From Citrus sinensis (Eukaryota > Streptophyta > Magnoliopsida > Sapindales > Rutaceae): DNA of 64,000 nt. The notes beneath the pieces are model-generated. The model was not told where the DNA came from. It searched no databases and saw only the letters and a list, made by a program, of their open reading frames with translations. Below, piece by piece: positions 46,116 through 59,762 of the stretch. The translations under genes were made by a program, and so were the position numbers. The stretch spans positions 9,282,001 through 9,346,000 of the forward strand of contig NC_068562.1 in assembly GCF_022201045.2 (NCBI RefSeq), written 5' to 3'. Position 1 is the stretch's first letter. Every line of letters begins with the position of its first letter.

Positions 46116-46949
46116 TAGGGGTGGCAAAATCGGGTTCGGGTCAACCCAATCGGGTTTCGGGTTAGACAAGAACCAATCCGAACATAACCCGAATTATTGA
46201 CCCGACCCGAACATAGTGCTCACGAAACTAGAGCACACTTTCTTAGAGATCTCAATACCTTCACCGCCTCTTAATAGAAGTAACCTTCCTCTGAGCTCCA
46301 TTGACATTTGATAGAGCTGAGCGAGGCTGAACTGTGCTAAGTCAACGATTGCATCAGCTTTGACATGGTCACCCAACAACAAATTCTTGCTGATCTAGCT
46401 GTCATCAGAAAACAGCAGTTCGGGTCGGTTCAGGTCGGGTCAATAATACGGGTTATGTTCGGGTTGGATTTAAAATGGGTTGGATTGAGTTCGGGTCAAT
46501 TCAGGTCAGTTCGGGTCAATTCGGGTCAGTTCGAGTCAGCGTGTGTGTGTGCTGTGCAGCTCGTGTGTGTTCTGTTCTGTTCTGTTTTGTCATTCTGCAT
46601 TTCTGTGTGTGTGCTGTGCAAGTGTGCAGCTTGTGACTTGTGTTGTGTGTGTGCAGCAGCGTATGTGTGTGTGGGTGCGGCTGTGTGCTGTGCAACTTGT
46701 GACAAGTTGTGTGTGTGTGTTGTGCAGCAGCCAAGCAGCGTGTGTGTGTGTGTGCAGTGTTAGCTTAGCTTAAATTTTTTTTTTTTTTTTGAGAACCTGA
46801 TCGGGTATTCGGATCGGGTCGGGTTTGACCCGAACCGATCACAACCCAATCGGGTTTGTAAATTTCAAACCGATATGGTTTCGATCCCGACCCGAACCCG
46901 AAATTTATCGGGTCGGGTCGGGTCGGATCAGGTAAAATGCCCACTCCTA
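46116..46949. mobile_element. Non-autonomous hAT element, complete
   Basis: Ends TAGGGGTGGCAAAAT and AAAATGCCCACTCCTA, with CGGGT/ACCCG-rich subterminal regions. The flanking duplication is AGTAGAC (46109-46115 and 46950-46956), seven bases with an imperfect eighth. The right 170 bp are nearly identical to 490-679. The middle holds a GTGTGTGTGCTGTGCAGC-rich tract and, at about 46214-46410, a segment of different composition that is open on the minus strand for 60 codons (AKFSLAQL-type helix). This could be captured host sequence. No transposase is present. Confidence 0.9.
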
Positions 46950-46956
46950 AGTAGAC

Positions 46957-47095
46957 CGGCGAAAGGCATGAAGGTGCAAAAATTTAACAAAGTGATGGGG
47001 GGTACATTTAGAAATCGGTTCAGATGTAATTAGAAATTTGGGTTGTTTCGAATATGCCACGCCAGGCCCGAGCCCTTTGCCATGAAATTACTTAA
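46957..47095 (-). pseudogene. Promoter/leader remnant of the left F-box copy
   Basis: Matches 52233-52360 upstream of the right F-box gene (GGCATGAAGGTGCAAAA, AATTAGAAATT, GGCCAGGCCCGAGCCCTT). It lies directly after the hAT element, so the deletion in the left copy joined intron to promoter. Confidence 0.7.
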
Positions 47096-47329
47096 ATGAG
47101 CTAACATAAATTAATTTACTTTTTAATTTGAATGAAAATTTAATTAAGTTGAAGTTATAAAGATAGAAATTATATAATAAAATATTTTAGGATAAATTTA
47201 ATATTTTAGGATTTGTATGTAATTTAAAAAGAAAAAATTTTTAATCATATTTGACGAGAAAATAATTAATTTTAATACACAGATTCATTATTTTAGAATA
47301 TATGTTAATTTTATCTTTAACAATAAAAC

Positions 47330-48105
47330 TGTTGATGTTGAAAAACGACATCAACAGCTGAATTTGTTTCTTTTGGGGAATTACAGCGCGAATCCAAGCT
47401 TAAACGCTAATATGACCGCAATTTTCTGTACATGTCAATTAGAAAACACGGTTAGGATACGCCGGTGGGGTTCCGACTCAGACCCTCCGATGCTTAAGTT
47501 AAAAATTGTGTATGAAGAGATAAAAATGAAATTGAAGAATTGTGAATGAGTTCGAAATAAAGGAATTTTCTGATAGAGGAACTAAAAATCTGGTAGGGAA
47601 TGTTAAGGCTCTTAGATAGGTCACTTGTAGAGTTTTTGGTTAATTTTTGCTAACTGCTTTCTCTGTTGCCCTCTTCAGCTTAAATAGCCCTTGGTCGTGG
47701 GTGGTTACCACCTTAACTTTAGCCCACCTTCTTCAGTAGTTGCGAGTGGTTAATAATTGGAGACGATTTAACAAATCGTGGCGTACAACTTCCCTAAAAA
47801 TTAGGCCACGTTATTTAAACTAATAACTTTCCATGTCAAGCTAATTCCCGGGTCGGACAAATAAATTTTGAGGTCGGATTTCTTCATTTCCAGGTGGGGC
47901 TGGTGAATTTTCCTGTCATTCATGTAGGTTCAAGGTTGTATTTTTAAACCCGATTGTTCACATAAATCTCAGGTTGTATCTGTAAACTAGATTGCCAACA
48001 TAGGCTCCAGGTCGTACTTACGAGGTCAGCTCGATACTAATGAGTTCTGAGTAGATTGAGGTTGACCATATTTTCAAACGTTACTGGAAAAATCCAACCC
48101 AAACA
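47330..48105 (-). repeat. Probable solo LTR of a Ty3/gypsy family
   Basis: Starts TGTTGATGTTG and ends CCAACCCAAACA, with possible 5-bp flanks AAAAC and AAAAT (one mismatch). It shares TACGCCGGTGG and CCTCCGATGCTTAAGTTA with the LTR at 6467-7137 in the same orientation, and has a TATA-like box for minus-strand transcription. There are no internal coding parts, so it reads as an old solo LTR. It lies in the left duplication unit only, so it entered after the duplication or was lost from the other unit. Confidence 0.55.
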
Positions 48106-48870
48106 AAAATCGAGAGGATTTTGAAAATGAACATTTGAAAGGAGTGTTATAGGGATTTTAATTTAGTCTTGGCTTTGTATATATATAAAAAAAAGCTTTG
48201 ATAAAATGTAGCGTTGATGTGATGTAACATAGAATCGTCTTTGATTAATAATTAATTAAGAAAAATTATCATTCATGTACACTGTACAGTAAATTTGTTA
48301 TGTTATTAAAAATACTACAAAATTTTAAGGGTGTATCAATTGTTCACCGTAAATTAACAAAAGCTATTTGCTAACCACTAAATCGTTAGTTACCGTTTGA
48401 AAGTTAATGTAATTATAGTGAAATGATGATTTTACCTTTGAAACTTAAATTTCTTTTTTTTTTATAGGAAAATTAAATTAAAGTTAAATTTTATCCTTGA
48501 AATTTAAATTAAAGTAAATGAAAATTATCACTTGTATACCCTTAAATTCTCTAATTATTACTTATTATACTATTAAATTATCACTTGTATTATATGAAAA
48601 GATCATATTATCCCTCTGACATTGTCATATTTAAACAGCAACTTACAGTTTACATTAAGACATGACAACAGTAAGATTTATCTTCAAAAAATAAAATAAA
48701 TAAAAATATTGAGAGTTATTTTTAATATCTAAGTATAAATTGCAAGTTGTTTGTTTTTATAAACTTAAAACATCTTAAATCTAATATTTTTACACTTATA
48801 TCTTTGAAATTGTTATATATATTTGGAAGTATATTCATATATTTATAATGTTATCTAGTATAGAAGCACT

Positions 48871-49399
48871 ATTTAGATGTTACAAATAATCAAGCGCCAG
48901 ACAATGCAATAAATACTTGAATGAACTTTTTTTTTTCTCCATTATTTTTATTTTTGCTTCTTGTAAATGACTCGCTAATTAGTTGAATACTAAGAAGGTT
49001 TACTTTTGCATTTGCTTGTGGAATACATGCACAATACAACAGGTTGGTAATTGATTTAAGGTAAATTACTGAGCTACATGTTATAAAATTGAATAACAAA
49101 ATTTAGACTCAACGCCTTCATGAAATCCAGGTAAAGGGGTATCAAAGAAAGCAGGAAATATATAATTAATTGTATAGTGCCGATATAGGAACAATCTCAT
49201 CAAACCGAGAACACTCTTTCATCAAAGAAAAATCTCAACATTTTTACTCAGACAAGGCGTTCCCCTTAGTGCAAAGGGGTAAAGGAAAAAAAAAAAGTCT
49301 AATCACCCCTTCACAATAAAATTGAGCTTGAGGTTTGAAAAATAAAAGCATTTCCTCTCTGGATGGCTCAGGTTTGTTTGAATTTGAAACTTTTGGATG
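48871..49399. other. Spacer between the duplicated F-box units
   Basis: AT-rich. No feature apart from a short ORF at 48890-49099 that I take as chance. Confidence 0.45.
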
Positions 49400-52300
49400 G
49401 TGCTAGCTCTTGTTAGCAGCATGCACCAAACTAAAAGATAAGAACAACACACATTCTTAACTCTCTCTATATATAGTATATTAAAGAATATAATACAGCT
49501 ATCTTTAGCAACCGCAGATTCACAATGGTAATGCCTCAGTCACGAGAACGTTGTGGCTTGTCGCAACTACTCATTAAGTACGGGAAAGCACCAATCAAGC
49601 CGCAGCCACAAATCTCCCTGGGGAAGTAGAGGCCATCGATCCATCAATTCATCTGAATTATTAACCTTATATCCTCAAGAGGGTACATCTGCATAACTAA
49701 CCTCACTTGATTCTTGTAAGGGATCGAAGCTCTCAGTGTTAATACCCTTTAAATAATGCCGCCAACACTTGATTTGACAACCATTGCAACAGTTTGTACT
49801 TATATTCTGAAGATGGTCATAAAACCACTGCAATTCACACAAACATCACACGATTCAGTTAACATTAAATATGATTACAACCTCTGAAACCGATCAACAA
49901 CAGATAAAACTTGTCGTTTCATTGACTAGCAGTAATCCCCCCTTGATCTAGCAACAAAATGCAGGCAGTTCTCCTCAAAAAGCAAAAATGAGAACTGAGC
50001 ATTTTTCTTTCATGATTTTTGTTCGTATACTTGTTTCAACCAGTCAGAGCTTGTATTTTATCTTAAGCTATGATGTTGTATAAACAATTACTTTTAGCCT
50101 ACTTTTCCACATACCCCAACCAAATACTACCGAGAAAAGATCATGTTACAACTATAGGATTCCTACTGTTTTCTTCTTTGTACTGGATTCCAACATAAAT
50201 GAGGATTAAAGATTCACTCAAGTAAGTATAACAACTAATGCTAAAACAAAACATACCGTAACAAATGGGCGATAGCGCCAGTTCTCAGGAGACAAACACA
50301 AATTCTTAGGGTAAAAAATCCAAAAAAGGTCATCCAACAAAATTTCATACTCCGATGGTACCACATCCATATAAAGGCTGAAGGATTCCATAAATAGGGA
50401 CAGACTCTCAACTTGAAGAGGGAGTGAAGGGTGGCAGCTTCTGAACTCGTCTATATTAAATAAGACCTATATAAATCATGAGAAATAAATACAGGCAAAA
50501 GGAAAAAAAATCAGGATAATCAAAAGAAAAAATGGCATTAATAAAATATAATCGAAGTTATGGCACATATAAACGTACCTGCTTATAGTTGAGAGATAAG
50601 TGGAGCTCTCCAATTTGATTGAATGCTCCAAGAAATTCCATTTAATTAAGGTACCAACGGGTGTCAATATCACCAGAATTCGAAAAGTGTACATTCAATG
50701 GACACGGCGCATTTGTTGATACAATGGGAATTGGATTATCCTCGAAATCAAAGGAAAGCAAATTAGGAGCATCAACATTGATTCTGTTCAAACCACTGCA
50801 GTTGTAAACTTCCAAATGCATAAGCCGATCACTTGAGATCATAATCCTTTCAAGGGTTTCCAAGGAGATTACGGAGGGACCCTCAAGCAAGGGAAATTTT
50901 GAAATAAGATGATGAAACTCTCGATCGTTAAAATGGGGTAAAAATAAGACTAACTTCTTCAAATGTGGACATTCAGCCACGTCCAGCAGACGTGGTACTC
51001 GTGAAAATGAAAGTTCTAACTGTTGAAGACTGGGAACATCAATTTCAACACTTTCAAGATCTTGGTACTGAAAATGAAATATCAAAGACTTGAGTTTGCG
51101 AGTTTCAGAGATGCGCAAATGCTTCAAACCAAAACAGTAGAAAAAGGACAAATCTTCAAGTACACAGCATTCATGGGTAAGGCTTTGGACCATCTGATCA
51201 TTCATATAGACCTCATCTAGAGAAAGCCTCTTGAGAGAACGTAAATTTATGCAATGCGAGGTCTGCTCCAACTTACAACCAAATAGCTTCAAAGAAGTCA
51301 ACAACTTAGCCGAAAAGATTATCTGAGGTAAAGTGTAGACAGAGTTTTTATCTGTTATAACCTCAAAATCTAGCTCTTTTACCCCATTCTCCAAGGTTAA
51401 TTCCACCCATTTATCAAATAGTGGAGAAGATTCTTTGACATCCAGAAGACTTACGGATATTCTCAACTTCTGCTTAGGAAAACCAAGCTCACAAAACCGA
51501 TGCAGGGAAGCATCCACGAATCTTATGAATTTCCTCAGGCTCTTACAAAAATTCTTTCTGCTCATCATGTCTTCGAGATTGAAAGGCGACACACGTTTAA
51601 CTCTTGATTTGACAAGAAAGTTATTTTGATCAAAATCCAAGACAGGGAATGAAGTCTGAAACTTTCTCCAGGTTGTAGACAGAATACCAGTTCGAACAAC
51701 ATCTTTTGGAGAGAGGAAGGACATAATATGATGAATGATAAAAGTAGGAAGATCGGAGATCCGATCCGCATCCACTGTCTCATCCATGATGTTCAACTCT
51801 GCAATCTAATAACAATAACAACATTCACATTCATCTATTTGTATCACAAAATTGAAAGATCAGAGTGGAGTATACAGACTACGTATGCCTCTTCATAGAA
51901 TCTTTACTCAGGAAACAAGAACCGGAAACAAAAGACGAGAAAGTTACAATTCAAGGAAAAAAACGAAAAAAGAAAAAACAGAGCAGGCCTTACCAGTAAT
52001 TCCGGTGAGATGGGGAATTTGTGTCTCAGCACTTAAAATTGAGAGGGCTTAAATAAATAAATAAACTCAAAGCCAACTCCGACTCTCCGAGAAGAGCAAG
52101 CAAAAACACGACTCCAGGGGTCGTTAGTTTCAAATAAGCCAAACCGGGAAACCCCCTTTGCAAATGGCCAAAACCCCATTTTTTTTCATTTTTCTCACTT
52201 GTGTGTGACACGCTAATAACGTGTTGGGTGATCAGTGACGGCATGAAGGTGCAAAATTCAGCAAGAGTGATGATGGGCAGGACAAATTTAGGGATCAGCT

Positions 52301-52770
52301 GGTTTGAAATTAGAAATTCAGGTAGTTTCAAGTATAAAAGGCCAGGCCCGAGCCCTTAAGTTCAGAGCTCGCAATCCCAGCCGAAATTCAGGCCCACGTT
52401 AGAAAAATTAGTATTTAAAAATAATTGAATTTCATTTATATTTGCTTTTCATTGTATCTTAAGTTACGTTTTAGATTTTTTTTTTCGGGTAGAATAAAAG
52501 TTAAGACATGATATCATAAGACTTATCTTCAAAAAAAAAAAAAAAATATTAAGGGTCTGAATGTTACTGACGTTTAAATGTGTCTGAAATATATGTGTAA
52601 AAAATAGATTTTTTAATATCTTAAATTGTAAGTTGTTTATTTTTATGTACTTAAAACATATTAAATCTAATATTTTTATACATATCTTTGAAAGTGTTAT
52701 ATATATATATATATATATATATATTTGGAAGTATATTCATATATTTACAGTGTTATCAAGTATTATTTAT
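49400..52770 (-). repeat. Right unit of the tandem F-box duplication
   Basis: The more complete unit, with 3' flank, three exons, promoter and AT-rich upstream block. A (TA)n tract at about 52698-52723 in its distal block is absent from the left unit, where only a few TA steps remain. Confidence 0.75.
49567..51787 (-). pseudogene. F-box/LRR (FBD-type) gene with two in-frame stops
   Basis: Three exons on the minus strand: 50579-51787, 50257-50466 and 49567-49827. Each is a multiple of three (403, 70 and 87 codons) with proper splice sites. The start is MDETVDADRISDLP; the frame upstream of 51787 has no ATG. Residues 10-50 are an F-box (ISDLPTFIIHHIMSFLSPKDVVRTGILSTTWR), followed by LRR-type repeats (LTSLKLFGCKL, LKRLSLDEVYM, LKSLIF). 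F-box proteins bind SKP1 in SCF ubiquitin ligases, and the repeats select the target. A TAA at 50642-50644 ends the frame at 381 residues, although MEFLGAFNQIGELHLSLN continues in frame to the exon end. A TGA lies at 49675-49677 where the other copy has CAA. It is either a recent pseudogene or a truncated protein lacking the C-terminal region. Confidence 0.85.
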
Positions 52771-53234
52771 ATATTATAAATATTTATAAGGTGAGCACTT
52801 TATTTTTGTTTTAAGGAAATAAGAGTTTATTAAACAACTAATAAATTAATCAACCAGGTAGGTGGAACATGACTCCACTCATTCGGACTAACATAGAACC
52901 CCCCACCCTAGCAACAGTATGGGCGGTGGTGTTTGCAAATCTACGAACAAAAGAAAAACAAACATCTCGTAAAGAGTGAGGCAAAGCCATTAGGATAAAC
53001 AACAATATCACATAGAGCATTAAAAACATGTAAGTTGTCCATCTCAAGAATAATATGAAAAACTGAAAAATTCTTAAGCCAACTAAGAGCTTCACGCATG
53101 CCAATCGCTTCGGCCTTGCGAGCTTCAAATCTGCCGGGGAGAAAACCACTCATTGCCGCAACAAAATCACCCTCAGAAGACCGGATGACAGCCCCAAATA
53201 TGATCGTGCCCCAAGAGTGAGGTAAGCACTTTAT
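52771..53234 (-). mobile_element. 5'-truncated L1 LINE fragment (RNase H end)
   Basis: The body at 52804-53220 is flanked by GGTGAGCACTTTAT (52790-52803) and GGTAAGCACTTTAT (53221-53234), a 14-bp target duplication with one mismatch. On the minus strand it codes for the end of a plant L1 ORF2: the RNase H-like (RVT_3) block EARKAEAIGMREALSW, then in another frame RRFANTTAHTVARVG, so it contains a frameshift. It is 5'-truncated, as most LINE insertions are. It belongs to the same broad family as the LINE at the right end of the window but is a separate insertion. Confidence 0.8.
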
Positions 53235-54488
53235 ATATATATATAGAATAAATAATGAAATTTAATAACTAATCGCCTTTGGTCCAACCAAGAATTTAAC
53301 ATGATATTACATAAAACAATGTTATCTAACAATAAGTGAATTTGCATACAATTGAAATTGAATGTATGTTAGGTATCCGACCTGCATTGGACCAAGTAAC
53401 AATTGAAATCCAGAGAAATTTTATTGTAACATATAAGTAACGTTCTAGTTAATTAAAAAATTTCGTTTGGGTTAGCGAAAAAAATGGAAGGGATTGATTT
53501 TTTTTGCTGCTAGGAAGTAAATAAATACAGTTAATGAAAAAAAAGAAAAAGAAAATTTCATTTAGACACATGATCATTCAAATAAAAAGTAAAGAAACTT
53601 TACTTTTCCCATTAAGACTTTGGATAAAATATTAAAAAATATATGAAAATAAGCTAAATTAAAACTTAGACATTAAAACAGACACGCGCTAAAGCTTTTA
53701 CAAATTGTAAAATAACAAGATTTTATGTACTCCTTTCATCAAAGGCCGAAGAAACGTTTTGTTTATAATAATTTAAAAACGCAGTAAAAGTCTTTGTTTT
53801 AAATTCAGGGCTGAGAAATAAGGCCCAAGTCAATATGAATTCTCTATTAGTTCATAGTTAGTTAATAATTAACATTAGGCAGCGGCGGTGAAGTTGCTTT
53901 ATCATAAAATGCCGCCGATAACTATTAGATTATAAGAGTAAATATAGATTAATATTTATTTTTATAATCGTATGGTCATTATCAGTGTTTTATTATAGAA
54001 TAATTTTAACATAGCCGGACCCTTAACATTAATAACTCACGTTATTTCTTTATTCTTTTTACTAGAATGATAAATTATAAAAAATTAATAAGGCCACCAT
54101 TTGAGAATTATTCTTCTTTTTATTATATAAATTAAATATTATTATTTTTTTGAAATTCATAAATTTTTGCATCACAAGAAGGAAGAAGAAAAGTTTTACA
54201 TAGAATATGGATCCCATAAATTAATTCTATGACTAGTTTTATTTTAACACCAAAGATAAAAAAGAAAAAAAAAAGAAAAGAAAAGAAAAATCCTTGATTG
54301 GAATTTTCGCCTCAGGCCTCCAATTCTCTCAAAGGAGCCAGCCCTGACTAAAATTCAATCATTTGACGCTTCCTTCTTGTAAAACGTCAGCAGCCAATGC
54401 CGTGACCTGATTTCTTTCAACGCATCTACATGCTTCACAGCTACATGATCTTCATGGTTAGCTATATTAATTGCTTCTGCAAGTACAC
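53235..54488. other. AT-rich intergenic and receptor kinase promoter
   Basis: No ORF or paired transposon ends found. A purine-rich AAAGAAAAGAAAAG tract is at about 54265-54290, shortly before the receptor kinase leader. Confidence 0.45.
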
Positions 54489-57576
<3,088 letters not shown>

Positions 57577-58568
57577 ATATACCATCTTCGAAGATTTATG
57601 TGGATTTTATTTTCAATAGGTAGTGATATACAGTTATGCATTTGATCTATTCAGTGACGTTGTTTTTCATCTGATTATTTGCTGTCACTCCAATGAGCTT
57701 CAATTTGCCAAAAAAGTTACTGATTAGCCAAACCTCCACCTTATGCGCCAAGAGCTAAACCTCCACAAAGTTTCAGATTAGCACAAGCTGGAAAATCTTA
57801 GATGTTTTAGCTCATTTTCATGCCGTCTATTAAATTTTTATTTTCCACCTTGCTTCAACTCCAAGGTTACAAGATTGTTTGTCACTCAACAGAGGGGGAA
57901 AAAAAAAATTAAAAAGAAATCCTCCCCAATTTTTCCTTCTATAGTCACGCATCCGGCATAACTCACTAAACATTTTACCACTCATTAACCAGCTTTGATA
58001 GCTGAAGCTGCCTGTGTTATCTTGGAGCCCATAAACCACTCACCTTATGTAACTAACTTTTAACAGAAATTTGACCTGATTTGACTTAGGTGAAGCATGG
58101 GCAGCTCACGTGCTCTAGAAGCACCAAAGATTTAGTAGACGAAGTTTGGATTGAGCTCTCCTTAAAAATTGAAAACTATAAAGAGACAGCCCGAGTTCTC
58201 TTCAGAGATTTGGCTAATATTTCTTGTAAACTGTGAGTGCCAAGATCTAATTGTCAACAGAGGAGTACTCCATACAGAAAACTTAATTTTCAGATATTCA
58301 TTGCCATCTGGAAGCTATTGGACCCATTAATCATGCTCTGCTAGTGAAAGCAATTAATGAAAAGAAGAAATTAATTAATACGTACAACCAGCGCCAATCA
58401 TGTTCTGATATGCATATAAAACTGAGTTGAGATTTTATCCTCCTTAATAATACCCTAACCCTTAGACTTCAACGACTTAAACACAAAGCAATATTTTATA
58501 TTCGGTTGGTCAAAGGAAAACGCTTCTGAATAATTTTCAAAAGAAATAAAATCCTGAAAGGTTTTGAC
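57577..58568. other. 3' region of the receptor kinase, intergenic
   Basis: The receptor kinase 3' UTR, then non-coding sequence up to the LINE poly(A). The ORF at 57830-58039 has no family features. Confidence 0.5.
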
Positions 58569-58599
58569 TTTTTTTTTTTTTTGAATGGAAAGTACCTTC

Positions 58600-59750
58600 C
58601 AGGGGCGGATCCAGAACTTAATATTACCCTGGGCTAAATTAAAATTTTTATTTTGAAGCGAACATAAAAAATTATATATAAAAATAAGTACATTAAATAA
58701 GGAAGAACACTAAAAATCTTATCTCTCTAAATATGGACTATAAACAAAAATAATTAAAAAAAGTAAAAAAAAAAAAAGACAACTCGAATATGAAAACACT
58801 ACTTTTCAATGATAGAATCTGACATTGCAGCCTATAATAATATATAATTATATAAGGATTAAAAAATCAATTAAGAATTTTAAATTAAAATAGATCAATA
58901 CATGTAATTACAATCAATTAAAAATTGCAAGTAAAACTTTTATATTTGAAGTGAAGTACTAAATTACCAAACTTAATAAATTAAACATAAAATTTATTCA
59001 TCCTTTCAAATTGTAAAGGTATTATTAGTCAAAAGTTTCAATAATAAACTAAACTCAATTCAGTAAAAATGTATTTGGGTGTAGTTGTTTCTTTGTCAGC
59101 GCTCTATCTCTCTTTAAAGAACTAGATATTGATGATTATTCTATCAAAACCTCCTTAAAATACTCAAATTTTATTTTCTAACTTGTCCTCTTAGTTAATA
59201 TAACTAATAAATAAAATCTGAAAATTCACATAAAAATTTTATAAAAATATTGATAATTGTTACTACATGTTGTTTCTATAAGTACTTTTACTACTAGTGA
59301 CGATGTTATATTACATTGACATTTTTTTTTCAATTAGAAGTTTTTAAAAATAAATTAAAGCAGTAATAAAATTTTAGCTCCCTAATGTTTTCAATCTATT
59401 CAATAAATATATGATTTAATCATTTTATAGAATAAGTCACTAATTTCAATTGAAAATAATATAAGTGAATAAGGGACCTATTTGTAAACAAAATAAAAAC
59501 TCTATTGTTATATAAAATGGATGAAAACATAAGGGTAATTGGGTTAGGGACATATTTGAATATTAAATAAAAACTCTATTGTTATACTAAATTGATGAAA
59601 ATATAAGGATAATTGAGTTAGGGACATATATGAAAATAAAATTAAAACTCTATTATTTTACAAATTGATGAAACATTAAGGGGTATAACGATTTTGTCTG
59701 GACTAGACCGGGCTACAGCCCGATCTAGCCCACGCGTAGGTCCGCCACTG
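58600..59750. mobile_element. Non-autonomous hAT element inside the LINE 3' UTR
   Basis: Perfect 8-bp target duplication GTACCTTC (58592-58599 and 59751-59758). The inverted ends are CAGGGGCGGATCCAG and TAGGTCCGCCACTG. The interior of 1151 bp is very AT-rich with no transposase. At about 59487-59690 a unit of roughly 70 bp containing AACTCTATTGTTAT and TTAGGGACATAT is repeated about three times. It differs in ends from the CGGGT-rich hAT copies elsewhere in the window, so it belongs to another family. Confidence 0.93.
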
Positions 59751-59762
59751 GTACCTTCATTT

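Larger units (their letters stand above)
45236..48870 (-). repeat. Left unit of a tandem duplication (decayed F-box locus)
   Basis: Three blocks match the right unit in the same order. 45236-46085 matches 49400-50238 (3' exon, 3' flank and adjoining intron). 46963-47095 matches 52233-52360 (promoter or leader, containing GGCATGAAGGTGCAAAA and GGCCAGGCCCGAGCCCTT). About 48650-48870 matches 52500-52770. The middle of the gene (F-box and LRR exons) is missing, a hAT element sits near the deletion junction, and an LTR sits between the second and third blocks. Confidence 0.75.

Noticed and set aside
46365-46773. Cysteine/valine-rich ORFs near 46.5 kb
   Set aside because: Translation of the GTGTGTGCTGTGC tract inside the hAT element; low complexity.
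48890-49099. Small ORF between the F-box units
   Set aside because: AT-rich, no conserved features, not present in the sister unit.
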